Source: Bin87 sp963665395 (GTDB taxonomy: Bacteria > Chloroflexota > Dehalococcoidia > Lucifugimonadales > UBA3495). Taken from it: a stretch of 64,000 bases of DNA. The stretch is taken from the NCBI GenBank assembly GCA_963665395.2, contig OY762251.1, positions 4,464,001 to 4,528,000 of the forward strand, given 5' to 3'. Shown in pieces: positions 35,120 through 44,434 of the stretch (the first letter of the stretch is position 1; each line of letters starts with the position of its first letter). The translations under genes were made by a program, and so were the position numbers. The notes below the pieces were generated by a model that was given only the letters and a program-made list of their open reading frames with translations, was not told the origin of the DNA and made no database searches.

Positions 35120-36040
35120 CTACCGCAGTTCTCGCGGCAGGGTGAAGGTGATGTCTTCCTCGGCCCCCTCCAGTAGTGTCACCCGTTCCGGCGCAAGGGC
35201 ATCGATCACCGCTTCCACCAGCACCTCCGGCGTGGATGCGCCAGAGGTTATGCCGACCCGCCGGCAGCCTTCCAGCCACTGACGGTTGATTTCGTCCGGG
35301 CCGTTGATCAGATAGGCCGGCACGCCGTTGGCCTCAGCCACTTCCCGCAGGCGGTTGCAGTTTGATGAATTCTGCGCCCCGATGACCAACACCAGGTCAA
35401 CCTGGCCGGCCATCTTGGTCACGGCGTCCTGCCGGTTGGTGGTGGCGTAGCAGATGTCGTTGCGCACCACGGCGGCGGGAAACTTTTCCTGGATGGCGTC
35501 GATGGCGCTGGCCGTATCGCCTACCGATAGGGTGGTCTGAGTGATGACCGCCACCTCGGTATCCGTGGGCCAGTTCAGCTCAGCGCTGACCGCCTGCTCC
35601 GACAGCGGGGCGGAGTCGTTGATCAGCGTCATGGGGGCCTGGCCCATGGTGCCGCGCACTTCCTGGTGTCCCTGGTGGCCCACCAGCAGGACGCGCTTGC
35701 CCTCGCGGTGGTACTTCTTGGCCTCGTTGTGCACCCGGGTCACCAGCGGACACACGGCGTCGATGACGCGCAGGTTGCGGGCGGCGGCTCTCTCGAAATC
35801 TTCGGGCGGCGATCCGTGAGCGGAGAATACCACCAGCGAGCCGTCGGGCACCTCGTCCACCTCCTCCACCGTGATGGCGCCCTTGCGCTCCAGCTCGGCC
35901 ACCACGTAGGGGTTGTGAACGATCTGGTGCTTGACGTACACGGGCGGGCCGAACCGCTCCAGGCATTGCTCCACCACGTCGATGGCTCGCACCACGCCGG
36001 CGCAGAAACCGCGGGGGGAACTGAGGACTACTTCTACCAT
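35120..36040 (-). CDS. ispH: 4-hydroxy-3-methylbut-2-enyl diphosphate reductase IspH
   Basis: A 306-residue iron-sulfur enzyme, last step of the MEP isoprenoid pathway (HMBPP to IPP and DMAPP). The three cluster cysteines are C13 (SPRGFCAGVVRAI), C97 (VIDAVCPLVTRVH) and C197 (NDICYATTNRQ). Substrate-binding motifs HQIVHNPYVV, SAHGSPP, VGHQGHQEVRGTMGQ, the conserved TQTTLS and SSNCNRL are all present. Full length. The start at 36040 is at the first family residue. Confidence 0.97.
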   Translation of the reverse strand: MVEVVLSSPRGFCAGVVRAIDVVEQCLERFGPPVYVKHQIVHNPYVVAELERKGAITVEEVDEVPDGSLVVFSAHGSPPEDFERAAARNLRVIDAVCPLVTRVHNEAKKYHREGKRVLLVGHQGHQEVRGTMGQAPMTLINDSAPLSEQAVSAELNWPTDTEVAVITQTTLSVGDTASAIDAIQEKFPAAVVRNDICYATTNRQDAVTKMAGQVDLVLVIGAQNSSNCNRLREVAEANGVPAYLINGPDEINRQWLEGCRRVGITSGASTPEVLVEAVIDALAPERVTLLEGAEEDITFTLPRELR

Positions 36041-36105
36041 GATGACTCCTCGTGCAACTCAAACCGGGGCAGCCCGGCCTGATGTCCCAATCTTTCCGCT
36101 TGTCT

Positions 36106-36873
36106 TTATGAAACCAGCCGGGGTTGCATTGTAAGTCGCTCAATGCGTTCACGTATCATTGAACAATAATCGGCGTTTATCTCGAAAGCGATGCATTGGC
36201 GGTTGTGCTTGAGACACGCCTCAATAGTTGTGCCCGACCCGGCAAAGGGGTCGAGGACTATCCCTGCTTCGGGGCAGCTGGACTTTACCATCCGCTCGAT
36301 AATTTCCAACGGTTTCTGAGTAGGATGATTTTCTCGCTCGTGGTGGAGACGGTGAAGACGGGACACGCTCCAAACATCCTTCGGGTTGTAGCCGATTTCC
36401 AGCCACTTTTTCCCGACGAATATGGAGCGAGTGCGCGCCTTTTTAGTTTCTTGGTCGTAAGGAATCCGTACCGCGTCCAAGTCGAAGAAGTAGTTCTTTG
36501 ACTTGGTAAAAAATCCAATGGTGTCATGCACCGACGAGAACCGTCGCGTTGTGCCCCCCATGCTGGGAACCTTGCGGTCCCAGATGATTTCGTTGACCAT
36601 GGTCAGCTGCGTTTTCACAAATGAGAATATCTCCGGCGAGAACCGCCAAGTGGTAAAAACGTACAGGCTGCCCGTATCCTTGATCTTGGGCACTACTGCG
36701 TTAATCCATGATTTACTCCATTCCAAGAATTCGTCCGGATCCATCATGTCAGAAGCGTTTCCATAGTCCTTGCCCAGGCAGTACGGCGGGTCGGCGATTA
36801 CCAAATCCACCGACTTGTCGGCAAGGCGGTCCGCCGCTGACAGGAAATCCTCGTTGCAAAGGGTGTAGTTCAT
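36106..36873 (-). CDS. Type II DNA methyltransferase (beta class)
   Basis: A 255-residue SAM-dependent DNA amino-methyltransferase. The catalytic motif DPPY (28-31) precedes the SAM-binding motif LDPFAGSGTT (about 207-216), the order of the beta class (N6-adenine or N4-cytosine). NHPTQKPLEIIERMV is the other family mark. It would protect host DNA from the endonuclease encoded directly upstream, with which it overlaps by four bases (ATGA). The recognition sequence cannot be read from the protein. Codon use is AT-richer than in adjacent genes, which suggests transfer as a pair. Confidence 0.93.
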   Translation of the reverse strand: MNYTLCNEDFLSAADRLADKSVDLVIADPPYCLGKDYGNASDMMDPDEFLEWSKSWINAVVPKIKDTGSLYVFTTWRFSPEIFSFVKTQLTMVNEIIWDRKVPSMGGTTRRFSSVHDTIGFFTKSKNYFFDLDAVRIPYDQETKKARTRSIFVGKKWLEIGYNPKDVWSVSRLHRLHHERENHPTQKPLEIIERMVKSSCPEAGIVLDPFAGSGTTIEACLKHNRQCIAFEINADYCSMIRERIERLTMQPRLVS

Positions 36874-37469
36874 TGCAGCACTATGCTCCTGGAATTGGTT
36901 TGCAGCAGTTCCAAGAATTCATCACGTGTCCGCTCTTCCGGCGCAGCGTGATAATAAGCTTGGATTTTGTCGTTGCGTGGGTTGACGTACACGGGCAGGA
37001 ATTGCGGAGAGAACGTATGAATCCTGTCCGGCACAAACGAGATGGTGGTGTTGTCAAAAGTGAATCCGAAAACCGCGTAAATCAAGCGGTAATCCGGATT
37101 CGCCCGATATTGCATGTACAGCTTTTCAACTGCTGCAATATCGTTTTTGTTCTGTCTGCGCGCCGCGTTTGTAATTTTGATGTTAACATAGTACTTTTCC
37201 GTATCGCTTTGCACGACAATGCAATCATGCAGGCTGGTGTCGGGCATACTGAAGTCGACGTCTTCGATGAAGAGCGTGTTGCGATTGTATTTCGCTTGCT
37301 GCACTATGACTTGCTCTGCAATCCAGCTCACGGAGCGGGTATGCGGTTTCAATCCATAGGGCAATATTTCCGGGTTCGTGATGTCAAAGTTTGGAATTAT
37401 GTCCACTACTCGTTCAAACAAGTCCTGCATCGTTGCCAGTTCTTCGTTAATCAAACTGATTTCGTCCAT
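36870..37469 (-). CDS. Putative type II restriction endonuclease
   Basis: A 199-residue protein upstream of, and overlapping, the methyltransferase. Residues 77-98 (PDTSLHDCIVVQ and YYVNIKITNAA) give a D82-x(n)-N-I-K98 pattern consistent with a PD-(D/E)XK active site, with an Asn in place of the usual acidic residue before x-K. HTRSVSWIAEQVIVQQAKYN may bind DNA or the partner subunit. I do not recognise a named isoschizomer family, so the assignment rests on context and the active-site pattern. Confidence 0.7.
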   Translation of the reverse strand: MDEISLINEELATMQDLFERVVDIIPNFDITNPEILPYGLKPHTRSVSWIAEQVIVQQAKYNRNTLFIEDVDFSMPDTSLHDCIVVQSDTEKYYVNIKITNAARRQNKNDIAAVEKLYMQYRANPDYRLIYAVFGFTFDNTTISFVPDRIHTFSPQFLPVYVNPRNDKIQAYYHAAPEERTRDEFLELLQTNSRSIVLQ

Positions 37470-37533
37470 TGGTATGCTACCTCGTCGCCGGGGCCCGGCT
37501 TATTGAGCCGGGCCCCGCTGCGTCTGCGTGTAG

Positions 37534-38709
37534 TTAGGCCGTATCCGGCGCCCAACCCCAGGGCCGCGGCCCCCAGCCGGCTTCGTACACTTCGCCGCGC
37601 TTGACGGACAGCACTGGCGTTACAGCGCGGTCGGAGTTGCGTCCGTTGCCCAGCACGTCGAACACCTGCCAGTCGCCATCCACGATGTCCAGCACGGACA
37701 CATCGGCCTGCTTGCCCGTTTCCAGGCTGCCCAGGCGTTCCGCTTCACCGATGGCGCGGGCCGGGTTGATGGTGCACATTTCCACCACCCGATCCAAAGT
37801 GAAGCCCATGGCGAGGAAGCGGGTCATCATCTCGGTCATGCTGTGGACGGTGCGGATGCGGCCCGGCACGGTGAGGTCGGTGCTGATGCAGTGGGGTTCC
37901 ACGCCCTGGTCCAGCACCCGCTCGCCGATGTCGAAGCTGAAGTTGGCGCGTCCGTGGGCGGTGTCCAGCCAGACGCCGCGCTCGTGAGCCTCCCGCGCTT
38001 CGGGCACCAGGTTGCCATCGCTGTCCAGCACGCCGCCGGGGTTGGCGGTGAAGAAGTGGGTTACGATGTCTCCCGGCTCCATGATGGGCAACAGGTCGCG
38101 GATGACCTCGGCGGGATAGCGCTTTTCGGTGTCGCCGATGTGGACCATCAGGGGGACGCCGGCCTCTTTGGCGGCCCGCTTGGCCAGGCGGGGCATTTCC
38201 AGGCCCATGATCTCCAGGGCCGGTGAAACCATGCGGGCCTTGACGCCCCGGATCGTGCCGTTGCTCTCCTCAATAACCTGTATGGTGCGCTCCAGGTCGA
38301 TGCTGCTGGGGGAGAAGATGTCGGGCGTGGTGGCCAGACCGGTGCGGCAGATGTGCAGGAAGGGGATGACCTCGGTGGCGTTGTTGGGGATGATGTGGGC
38401 CGGGAACCCGCCATAGGTGTCGCAGCCGCTGCTGCCGGCGTCCACCATGGTGGTTACGCCGGCGCGCACGCCGCCGATGTCGGCGTTGACGCCGTTGCCA
38501 TTGACTCCCTCGTACACGTGGGTATGCAGGTCGATGAGGCCGGGGATGACGTACTTGCCGCGTACCTCGACCACCCGGGTCGCCTGGTCGGCCGGTATGT
38601 CGGCGGCGACGGCGGCAATCTTGCCGTCGGCGATGGCGACGTCGTAGGCGCCGTTCAGGTTCTGCGTGGGGTCAATTACCGTGCCGCCTTTGATGAGCAG
38701 GTCGTACAT
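37534..38709 (-). CDS. Amidohydrolase/deacetylase-family metallohydrolase
   Basis: A 391-residue TIM-barrel amidohydrolase of the dihydroorotase/D-aminoacylase-like branch. It starts MYDLLIKGGTVIDPTQNLNG with the metal motif DLHTHVYEG, then GVKARMVSPAL (possible carboxylated Lys), MVHIGD and VTHFF (metal His), and STDL (Asp). The C-terminal beta-sandwich includes GKQADVSVLDI. Enzymes called amidohydrolase/deacetylase hydrolyse N-acyl or cyclic amide bonds; substrate unknown. ATG at 38709 has GGAGGG nine bases upstream. Confidence 0.88.
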   Translation of the reverse strand: MYDLLIKGGTVIDPTQNLNGAYDVAIADGKIAAVAADIPADQATRVVEVRGKYVIPGLIDLHTHVYEGVNGNGVNADIGGVRAGVTTMVDAGSSGCDTYGGFPAHIIPNNATEVIPFLHICRTGLATTPDIFSPSSIDLERTIQVIEESNGTIRGVKARMVSPALEIMGLEMPRLAKRAAKEAGVPLMVHIGDTEKRYPAEVIRDLLPIMEPGDIVTHFFTANPGGVLDSDGNLVPEAREAHERGVWLDTAHGRANFSFDIGERVLDQGVEPHCISTDLTVPGRIRTVHSMTEMMTRFLAMGFTLDRVVEMCTINPARAIGEAERLGSLETGKQADVSVLDIVDGDWQVFDVLGNGRNSDRAVTPVLSVKRGEVYEAGWGPRPWGWAPDTA

Positions 38710-38874
38710 ACGCGGGTTCCCTCCGATGCGTCCGTGGGATGTTTTCCGGCTGCGGCCAGCGTAGTCAGCGGCGGCAACGGTGTCAAGGCGATTGACCATC
38801 AGCTAATTAGAACTTATAATCGCCGCCCAATAGCCCAGCAAACGTTGGGCGACAGTCGCAAAAGAGGTAGGACT

Positions 38875-39183
38875 ATGAGAAAGCCAATTTTCTGGTATCA
38901 CGAGCCAGGATGCCCCCGCATCAAGTTGGAGCCCTCCGAGGTCAGAGTAACTCCCATGGGGCATGACACCGTAATCGTGAAGGAAATCAACGGAGAAACC
39001 TTCGAGGCCTTGGTTCCAACGCACACCCTGGGCGAAAATCGCGATTCGGTCCCGATTTTCTACGCCGGCAAATTCGGCGATGAGTTCCTCCTGTACCTGC
39101 CTACCAGCAACGAGGGCCGGCCAACTTGGTCAGTCCCCGAAAGCGCACTCGCATCGCTGCTCGTGGAGCCCAAAAACGAATGA
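38875..39183 (+). CDS. Hypothetical protein upstream of dcd
   Basis: A 102-residue protein from the ATG at 38875 (AGGTAGG four bases upstream; TATAAT at about 38815). Beta-rich, soluble (HDTVIVKEINGETFEALVPT, VPIFYAGKFGDEFLLYLPT), with no motif I can place. It lies 31 bases before a dCTP-deaminase-like gene and is probably cotranscribed with it. Confidence 0.65.
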   Translation: MRKPIFWYHEPGCPRIKLEPSEVRVTPMGHDTVIVKEINGETFEALVPTHTLGENRDSVPIFYAGKFGDEFLLYLPTSNEGRPTWSVPESALASLLVEPKNE

Positions 39184-39214
39184 TTGCCAGACTCCCATAG
39201 GGAGGCCAAAGATT

Positions 39215-39751
39215 ATGCTGTTATCAGACCGGGAGATTCGCAAGGCGATAGAAAGCGGCGACCTTTCGATAAACCCGCAGCTGAGTGAAAACAGCCGACA
39301 ATTTCAGCCGGCATCGGTTGATCTGCGTCTGGACGATACGATATGGGTTGTGCAAGACAGCCCTACAGTCTCGAACATTCCGACGCTCGACGAATTCAAC
39401 TTTGAACGTTACCTTGCGGAGTTCGCTACAGAAGCCAACATCAATGTCACCGGAGGATTCCGTCTTATGCCCGGTGACTTCGTCATAGGCAAAACTCTCG
39501 AAACGGTGGGCTTGAGCAATTTACTGTCCGGCCGGGTCGAGGGCCGCAGTCGTCTCGCCAGATTGGGAGTTGGAGTTCACGTAACTGCTCCCAAGATAGA
39601 CCCGGGGTTTAACAACCAAATCACGCTGGAGATTTTCCACGTAGGAAAAGCCCCCCTCTTTATTCCGCATAGAGCAGTGATCTGCACTCTACTTGTGGAG
39701 CGACTGGGGGAGCCGGCCGGACAGGGATACGAAGGTATATTCCAGGTGTGA
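39215..39751 (+). CDS. dcd: dCTP deaminase (dUTPase superfamily)
   Basis: A 178-residue trimeric dUTPase-fold enzyme that deaminates dCTP to dUTP. Marks: N-terminal MLLSDREIRKAIESGDLSI, ASVDLRL, the active-site block SGRVEGRSRLARLGVGVHVT, IDPGFNNQITLEI with the catalytic Glu, and a closing hydrophobic strand (AVICTLLVERL). Slightly shorter than E. coli Dcd. GGAGG lies nine bases before the ATG. Confidence 0.88.
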   Translation: MLLSDREIRKAIESGDLSINPQLSENSRQFQPASVDLRLDDTIWVVQDSPTVSNIPTLDEFNFERYLAEFATEANINVTGGFRLMPGDFVIGKTLETVGLSNLLSGRVEGRSRLARLGVGVHVTAPKIDPGFNNQITLEIFHVGKAPLFIPHRAVICTLLVERLGEPAGQGYEGIFQV

Positions 39752-39875
39752 ACCGTTTCCATTCGGGCCGCCATCCCCAGCGAACAGCCGGCGTCTCGAT
39801 TTCTTCTTGGCCCGGATTGCTTCGCCGCGATACGGGTGGCAGAGTGAATGGGCACCCAGCTAGCGACCGACGGCT

Positions 39876-40097
39876 TTAACGGTCGTCGTCCAGATAATAG
39901 TCCTCGTCGTGATAGTAGCCATCGGCGTCATCAGGCCGGCGCCGCAGCTTTCCCCACAACCACTTGCCGACCACTACGACCACCGCCAGCAGGATCAGAC
40001 CGCTAATTAGCCACACGTCCAAGTAGGCCAGAAAGGACAGGCTCGTCGGCCCGCCGCCGGTTTGGGGGATGATGGACAGAGTGATGAAAGGGTTCAT
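39876..40097 (-). CDS. Small membrane protein with acidic C-terminus
   Basis: A 73-residue protein with one hydrophobic helix (VWLISGLILLAVVVVVGKWLW) and a Tyr/Asp-rich tail (DADGYYHDEDYYLDDDR). An AT-rich -10-like TAATAT lies about 45 bases upstream. No family recognised; the site before the ATG is weak. Confidence 0.45.
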   Translation of the reverse strand: MNPFITLSIIPQTGGGPTSLSFLAYLDVWLISGLILLAVVVVVGKWLWGKLRRRPDDADGYYHDEDYYLDDDR

Positions 40098-40415
40098 TGG
40101 GTTGTCTCTGTATTTCCGGGGTGATGGTGATGGGGGTTATATTATCCTGAACGAGGGCCGCGATGCGCCGGGTTCGCGGCGACTTGCCGGGGAAATATGT
40201 CGCGGCGGCGGCTTTGGTTGCTGACCCGGCGTAGCAGGTCTCCGGCATAGGTTGAGGATTTCAGCCTTATGTAGTCGAGAAATCGCCGAATCTCGCATGA
40301 CCCCCAATGTGCCGGATTCCGGTCATTGTAGAACAATGACGCTCCATACGCGCCAAAGCAGAGATGTTACGGCGCATAGAGGCGCCGACAGTCAGCCGGC
40401 CCACTGGTGGAGATT
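40098..40415. other. Intergenic region, nothing recognised
   Basis: About 320 bases between a small membrane gene and the recombinase. No convincing gene, hairpin or family repeat; it should hold the promoters of both divergent genes. Confidence 0.5.
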
Positions 40416-41345
40416 ATGAAGCAAACGTTGAACTCGTTCCTACAGCATCTGGTCGTCGAACGGGGCTTTTCCCAGAACACGCTGGACGCCTACAGCAACG
40501 ACCTCAACCAGTTCCGGGAATTCGTCGCCGACAGCCTGAACTCCGAGGACCAGGAGGTCTGGCGTCTGGTGGACATCAATCTGCTCAACGCCTACATCAG
40601 CTATCTGCGCGACAAGCGCAAGTACCGGGATACCACCACCGCGCGCAAGGTGGCGGCGGTGCGTTCGTTTTTCGGCTACCTCAGCGCCAACGGTTTCGTC
40701 AGCGAGGACCCTACGGAAAATCTGGGTTCGCCGCGGGTGGGACGGTCGGTGCCCAAGTTCATCTCTGAGGATGACGTGAAAAAGTTGCTGACCACGGCGG
40801 CTGACACGGGGACACCGGAAGGGAAACGGGACGCCAGCATTCTGGAACTGCTCTACGCCACCGGGTTGCGCGTCAGCGAGCTGGTTGCCCTCAACGTGCA
40901 GGACATCGACTTTGAAGAGGGATTCATCCGCACCTGGGGCAAGGGGTCCAAGGAACGCATCGTTTATCTGTACCCGGACGCTCTCTCCAACCTGCGGGCG
41001 TATATCGGAGATGCACGGGTGGAATTGTTGAGCCAGAAGCGGGGTGAAACGGCCCTTTACCTCAATCAGCGCGGCGAGCGGCTGACCCGTCAGTGGGTTT
41101 GGAACATTCTGAAGACGGCAGCCAAAGCCGCGGGCGTCGATCCCAAGATCACGCCTCATACCCTGCGGCACAGTTTCGCCACCCACCTGCTGCAAAACGG
41201 CGCGTCGCTGCGCCACGTGCAGGAGTTGCTGGGCCACTCCAGCATATCCACGACGCAGGTGTACACTCACCTTACGGACTCCCATGTGCGCGAGGAATAC
41301 GACCGCAGTCACCCTCGCGCCAAAGCGGAAGCCGGCCACGAATAG
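40416..41345 (+). CDS. Tyrosine recombinase XerC/XerD-like
   Basis: A 309-residue site-specific recombinase. SAM-like N-terminal domain (FLQHLVVERGFSQNTLDAYS) and a C-terminal catalytic domain with the full active set: R152 (TGLRVSELV), K176 (TWGKGSKERIV), H248-TL-R251 (PHTLRHSFATHLL), H274 (LLGHSSISTTQ) and Tyr283 (VYTHL). Length and spacing match XerC/XerD that resolve chromosome dimers at dif. Which of the two cannot be told from the sequence. ATG at 40416 has GGTGGA four bases upstream. Confidence 0.92.
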   Translation: MKQTLNSFLQHLVVERGFSQNTLDAYSNDLNQFREFVADSLNSEDQEVWRLVDINLLNAYISYLRDKRKYRDTTTARKVAAVRSFFGYLSANGFVSEDPTENLGSPRVGRSVPKFISEDDVKKLLTTAADTGTPEGKRDASILELLYATGLRVSELVALNVQDIDFEEGFIRTWGKGSKERIVYLYPDALSNLRAYIGDARVELLSQKRGETALYLNQRGERLTRQWVWNILKTAAKAAGVDPKITPHTLRHSFATHLLQNGASLRHVQELLGHSSISTTQVYTHLTDSHVREEYDRSHPRAKAEAGHE

Positions 41346-41352
41346 TTTTCGC

Positions 41353-42180
41353 CTATCCCCGCCGTTCCAGGTTCCTGATCGCCTCGTCGATGCGGCGTAC
41401 CTGCTCGGCGTCGCCGGAAGACAGACGGTAGCAGCGGTCCAGGTACAGTTGGGCCAGTTGCGCTCCGTTGGGGCTGGTATCCCCGGCGGCGTTCACCAAT
41501 GAGCCGATGCTGAATTCCTCAGGCAGGTGACGTCCCAGAGCCGTCATCTCGGCGATGATTTCCGCGATGGCCGAGTCATCGTTGCCTTCCTGGGCGAAAC
41601 GCAGGCGGCCGAGCAGTCGCCCCATTTCGGCCAGTCGGTCGCCCTCGCTCATAAAGCTCCAGAGCACCTCGTTGACACCCAACCCGCCGGCGTCAGCCTC
41701 CGGGGCATCCCCTCCACCGGCCAGCAGATCCGAAACGGCCTCCGGCAGGGCCGCGTCGTCGGCAGGGACGGATGCGGTTCCCGCGTCGGTGTCGGCCTGG
41801 GAGCAGGCATCGGAGTATTCCTGCACGGCCTGGGCCACGGATTCCATCATACGGGCCAAGTCATAGGAGAACATACTGCCGCCATATACCAGGTCGTCGC
41901 CGCGCCGGTTGGCGAGGCGCACCAGGTGGTCGTACCCGCCTTCCACCAACTCCGACATCGGGGGCATGGCGAAGGCGGAGAAATTCGCCAGCGGGCCCGA
42001 TCCGCCGCTGCCCAAATGAGCGGCCAGGAAGGGGGGCACGTACTTGGTCAGGTCGGCAGTGATGGGCAGCGTAATGATATAGGTGCCGTACACGCTGCCG
42101 GGCTCGGTATCAACCCGGAAATACAGCAGCGCGTGGCCCCGAGGTCGCTGGGGGTCGCCGATTTCAAACTGGAGGTCCAT
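41353..42180 (-). CDS. Hypothetical protein
   Basis: A 275-residue cytoplasmic protein. The N-terminal part (LQFEIGDPQRPRGHALLYFR, GTYIITLPITADLTKYVPPF) may be a small alpha/beta domain; the middle (about 115-160) is acidic and disordered; the C-terminal half is helical and ends in QVRRIDEAIRNLERRG. I recognise no family. Convergent with the recombinase gene, seven bases apart. Confidence 0.65.
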   Translation of the reverse strand: MDLQFEIGDPQRPRGHALLYFRVDTEPGSVYGTYIITLPITADLTKYVPPFLAAHLGSGGSGPLANFSAFAMPPMSELVEGGYDHLVRLANRRGDDLVYGGSMFSYDLARMMESVAQAVQEYSDACSQADTDAGTASVPADDAALPEAVSDLLAGGGDAPEADAGGLGVNEVLWSFMSEGDRLAEMGRLLGRLRFAQEGNDDSAIAEIIAEMTALGRHLPEEFSIGSLVNAAGDTSPNGAQLAQLYLDRCYRLSSGDAEQVRRIDEAIRNLERRG

Positions 42181-42334
42181 GGGAAAAGTATAGTTTAGGC
42201 GCGCGGCAATGGCAAAGGGATTGACGCCGAGATTTTTGCTGACAATCCGCTATTGCGAACACTAGTTCGGCAATGGTAGGGTGGAAACGCCGAAAAATAA
42301 ACGGCTATCGAAACGAACTTGTGGAGGGGTCGAA

Positions 42335-43867
42335 ATGTTGGCAACTGCTCAAACGTGCGCGGTTATAGGATTGGACGGTCAGATCATCCAGGCGGAAACG
42401 GATATTTCCCCGGGCCTGCCGGCGTTTCACATCGTCGGCCTGCCCGATACGGCGGTTCAGGAGGCCAAAGAACGGGTGCGCGCCGCCGTGCGGAACAGCG
42501 GCTGCGAGTTTCCCATGCGACGCATCACCGTCAACCTGGCGCCGGCCGATTTGAAGAAGGCCGGGCCAGCCTACGACCTGCCCATCGCGGTAGGCATTCT
42601 GTTCAGCACCGGACAGGCGCCGCCCACGCCGGAGCCGGCGATCTTTCTTGGCGAGCTGTCGCTGGACGGCGGCTTGCGCCATACCGCAGGCATCTTGCCC
42701 ATGGTGTCAGTGGCGCGGGACCAAGGCGTCCGCAGCGTGTACGTGCCGGCAGTGGATGCCGCCGAGGCGGCGCTGGTGGATGGCATGACCGTCTATCCGG
42801 TGGAGACACTGGCGCAATTGCTGGCCCATCTACAGGGCGACGCCGCCATCGCGCCGTTCCCCCATAGCGGGGTATATCTCAACGGCAACCGCCGGCAGCC
42901 GGACAGCACCGACCTGCGCCACATCAGAGGTCAGGACCACGCCAAGCGGGCGCTGGAGGTTGCCGCCGCCGGGTTTCACAACATTCTCCTCAGCGGCCCG
43001 CCGGGTTCGGGCAAGACGCTGCTGGCGAGGGCGTTGCCGGGCATCCTGCCCTACCTGACCGCAGATGAAGCGCTGGACGTCACCAAGATCTACAGCGTCA
43101 GCGGCAACCTCCCGCCCGACAGTCCACTCATCGCCCAGCGCCCTTTTCGCGCGCCACACTACACCATATCCAACGCCGGACTGGTGGGCGGGGGCCGGAT
43201 GCTGCGTCCCGGCGAGATCACGCTGAGTCACCGGGGCGTGCTGTTCCTGGACGAACTGCCGGAGTTCGGTCACGCCGCACTGGAATCGCTGCGCCAGCCT
43301 CTGGAAGACAAGACGGTGACGATTACGCGGGTCAGCGGAACCGTGACCTATCCGGCCAGTTTCATGCTGGTGGGCGCCATGAACCCTTGTCCCTGCGGCT
43401 ACTTCTCTCATCCGCGGAAGGAGTGCGTTTGCAGTCCGTCGGCGTTGACACGGTACCAGAGGCGAATCAGCGGGCCGCTGCTGGAGCGCATCGACATCTT
43501 CGTGGAGGTCCCGCCGGTGGAATACGACAGCCTGCTGGGGCAAGCTGACGCCGAACCATCGGCAAAGGCGCGGGACCGGGTAGTGGCGGCCCGAGGAATT
43601 CAGGAAGCCCGGTTCGCGAAGAATGGGGACGCGCCAGGGACGTCCAATGCGGAGATGTCCGGTTCCAAGATATGGGACTACTGCGACTTGCAGGACGATG
43701 CCTCGGCGCTGCTGGAAAGAGCCTCTCAACAGCTGGACCTGTCGGCGCGGGCGTTGCACCGAGTGGTCAAGGTGGCGCGGACCGTGGCCGACCTGGCCGG
43801 AGCGGAACGGATCGGCCCGGCGCATCTGGCGGAAGCGCTGCAATATCGCGCCCGCGGGCTGGGTTAG
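42335..43867 (+). CDS. comM: YifB/ComM-type Mg-chelatase-like AAA+ ATPase
   Basis: A 510-residue ComM/YifB protein: N-terminal ChlI-like domain starting AQTCAVIGLDGQIIQAETDI with GLPAFHIVGLPDTAVQEAKE, an AAA+ core with Walker A GPPGSGKT and Walker B LFLDELPEF, and a Cys-bearing insertion (NPCPCGYFSHPRKECVC). The C-terminal Mg_chelatase_C region ends ALQYRARG. ComM is a branch-migration helicase that supports natural transformation. GGAGGGG lies seven bases before the ATG, which fixes the start. An upstream in-frame ATG at 42281 is rejected. Confidence 0.93.
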   Translation: MLATAQTCAVIGLDGQIIQAETDISPGLPAFHIVGLPDTAVQEAKERVRAAVRNSGCEFPMRRITVNLAPADLKKAGPAYDLPIAVGILFSTGQAPPTPEPAIFLGELSLDGGLRHTAGILPMVSVARDQGVRSVYVPAVDAAEAALVDGMTVYPVETLAQLLAHLQGDAAIAPFPHSGVYLNGNRRQPDSTDLRHIRGQDHAKRALEVAAAGFHNILLSGPPGSGKTLLARALPGILPYLTADEALDVTKIYSVSGNLPPDSPLIAQRPFRAPHYTISNAGLVGGGRMLRPGEITLSHRGVLFLDELPEFGHAALESLRQPLEDKTVTITRVSGTVTYPASFMLVGAMNPCPCGYFSHPRKECVCSPSALTRYQRRISGPLLERIDIFVEVPPVEYDSLLGQADAEPSAKARDRVVAARGIQEARFAKNGDAPGTSNAEMSGSKIWDYCDLQDDASALLERASQQLDLSARALHRVVKVARTVADLAGAERIGPAHLAEALQYRARGLG

Positions 43868-43919
43868 ACAAGGCCCGGAGCCATCGCCTCTTGCCCGATT
43901 CCAATTGTGGGGATAGCAT

Positions 43920-44381
43920 ATGAACCAACAAAGACGGAATCACGACGATACGGAACGGGTAGCCATACTCAGCGTTCCGGCAGAGCGGATTCGACCGCAT
44001 TTCTGGACGTTCAGCAGATGCTTCATCGTCACTCTCATTTTCCACATATCCGTCCATGTCATGATTGTCGAAAACCCGTCCTGGGAGAAAACGCCGTCAG
44101 CAGTCATGGGCGACACCGCACGCGCCGGCGCGTTCTGGCTGTTCGCCAGCCCGATTTTGGTTGAAGGAGCCGCTATGGTATTCGCTGCCATATTCCGCCA
44201 AAAAATTCGTGAGGAAAGCCGCGACGAAGGTAGGGAGGAAGGCATCGCACAGGGCCGCGACGAAGCTGATGCTGCTTGGCGTAAATGGAACCAACGGCGG
44301 CTGGAGGCCGAAGCCAACGGCGAACCGTTCAACGAATTGCCGCCTGACTTTGGCAACAGATCCTCTGCCGACGGCAGCTGA
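43920..44381 (+). CDS. Membrane protein with charged C-terminal helix
   Basis: A 153-residue protein. Two hydrophobic segments (FSRCFIVTLIFHISVHVMIV and AFWLFASPILVEGAAMVFAA) precede a charged repeat-like helix (RDEGREEGIAQGRDEADAAW) and the end WNQRRLEAEANGEPFNELPP. The W-x2-RR-xA-x4-GEPF-x-PP ending recurs in other proteins of this phylum, where its function is unknown. 53 bases after comM. Confidence 0.6.
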   Translation: MNQQRRNHDDTERVAILSVPAERIRPHFWTFSRCFIVTLIFHISVHVMIVENPSWEKTPSAVMGDTARAGAFWLFASPILVEGAAMVFAAIFRQKIREESRDEGREEGIAQGRDEADAAWRKWNQRRLEAEANGEPFNELPPDFGNRSSADGS

Positions 44382-44434
44382 CGATCCATGCGTTAGCCGC
44401 TCTTAACCCATCCTGGCGCATATGCCTTCAGCGT

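Noticed and set aside
42281..42334. Upstream ATG for comM
   Set aside because: The 18 added codons lack conservation-like character and the downstream ATG has GGAGGGG at the right distance.
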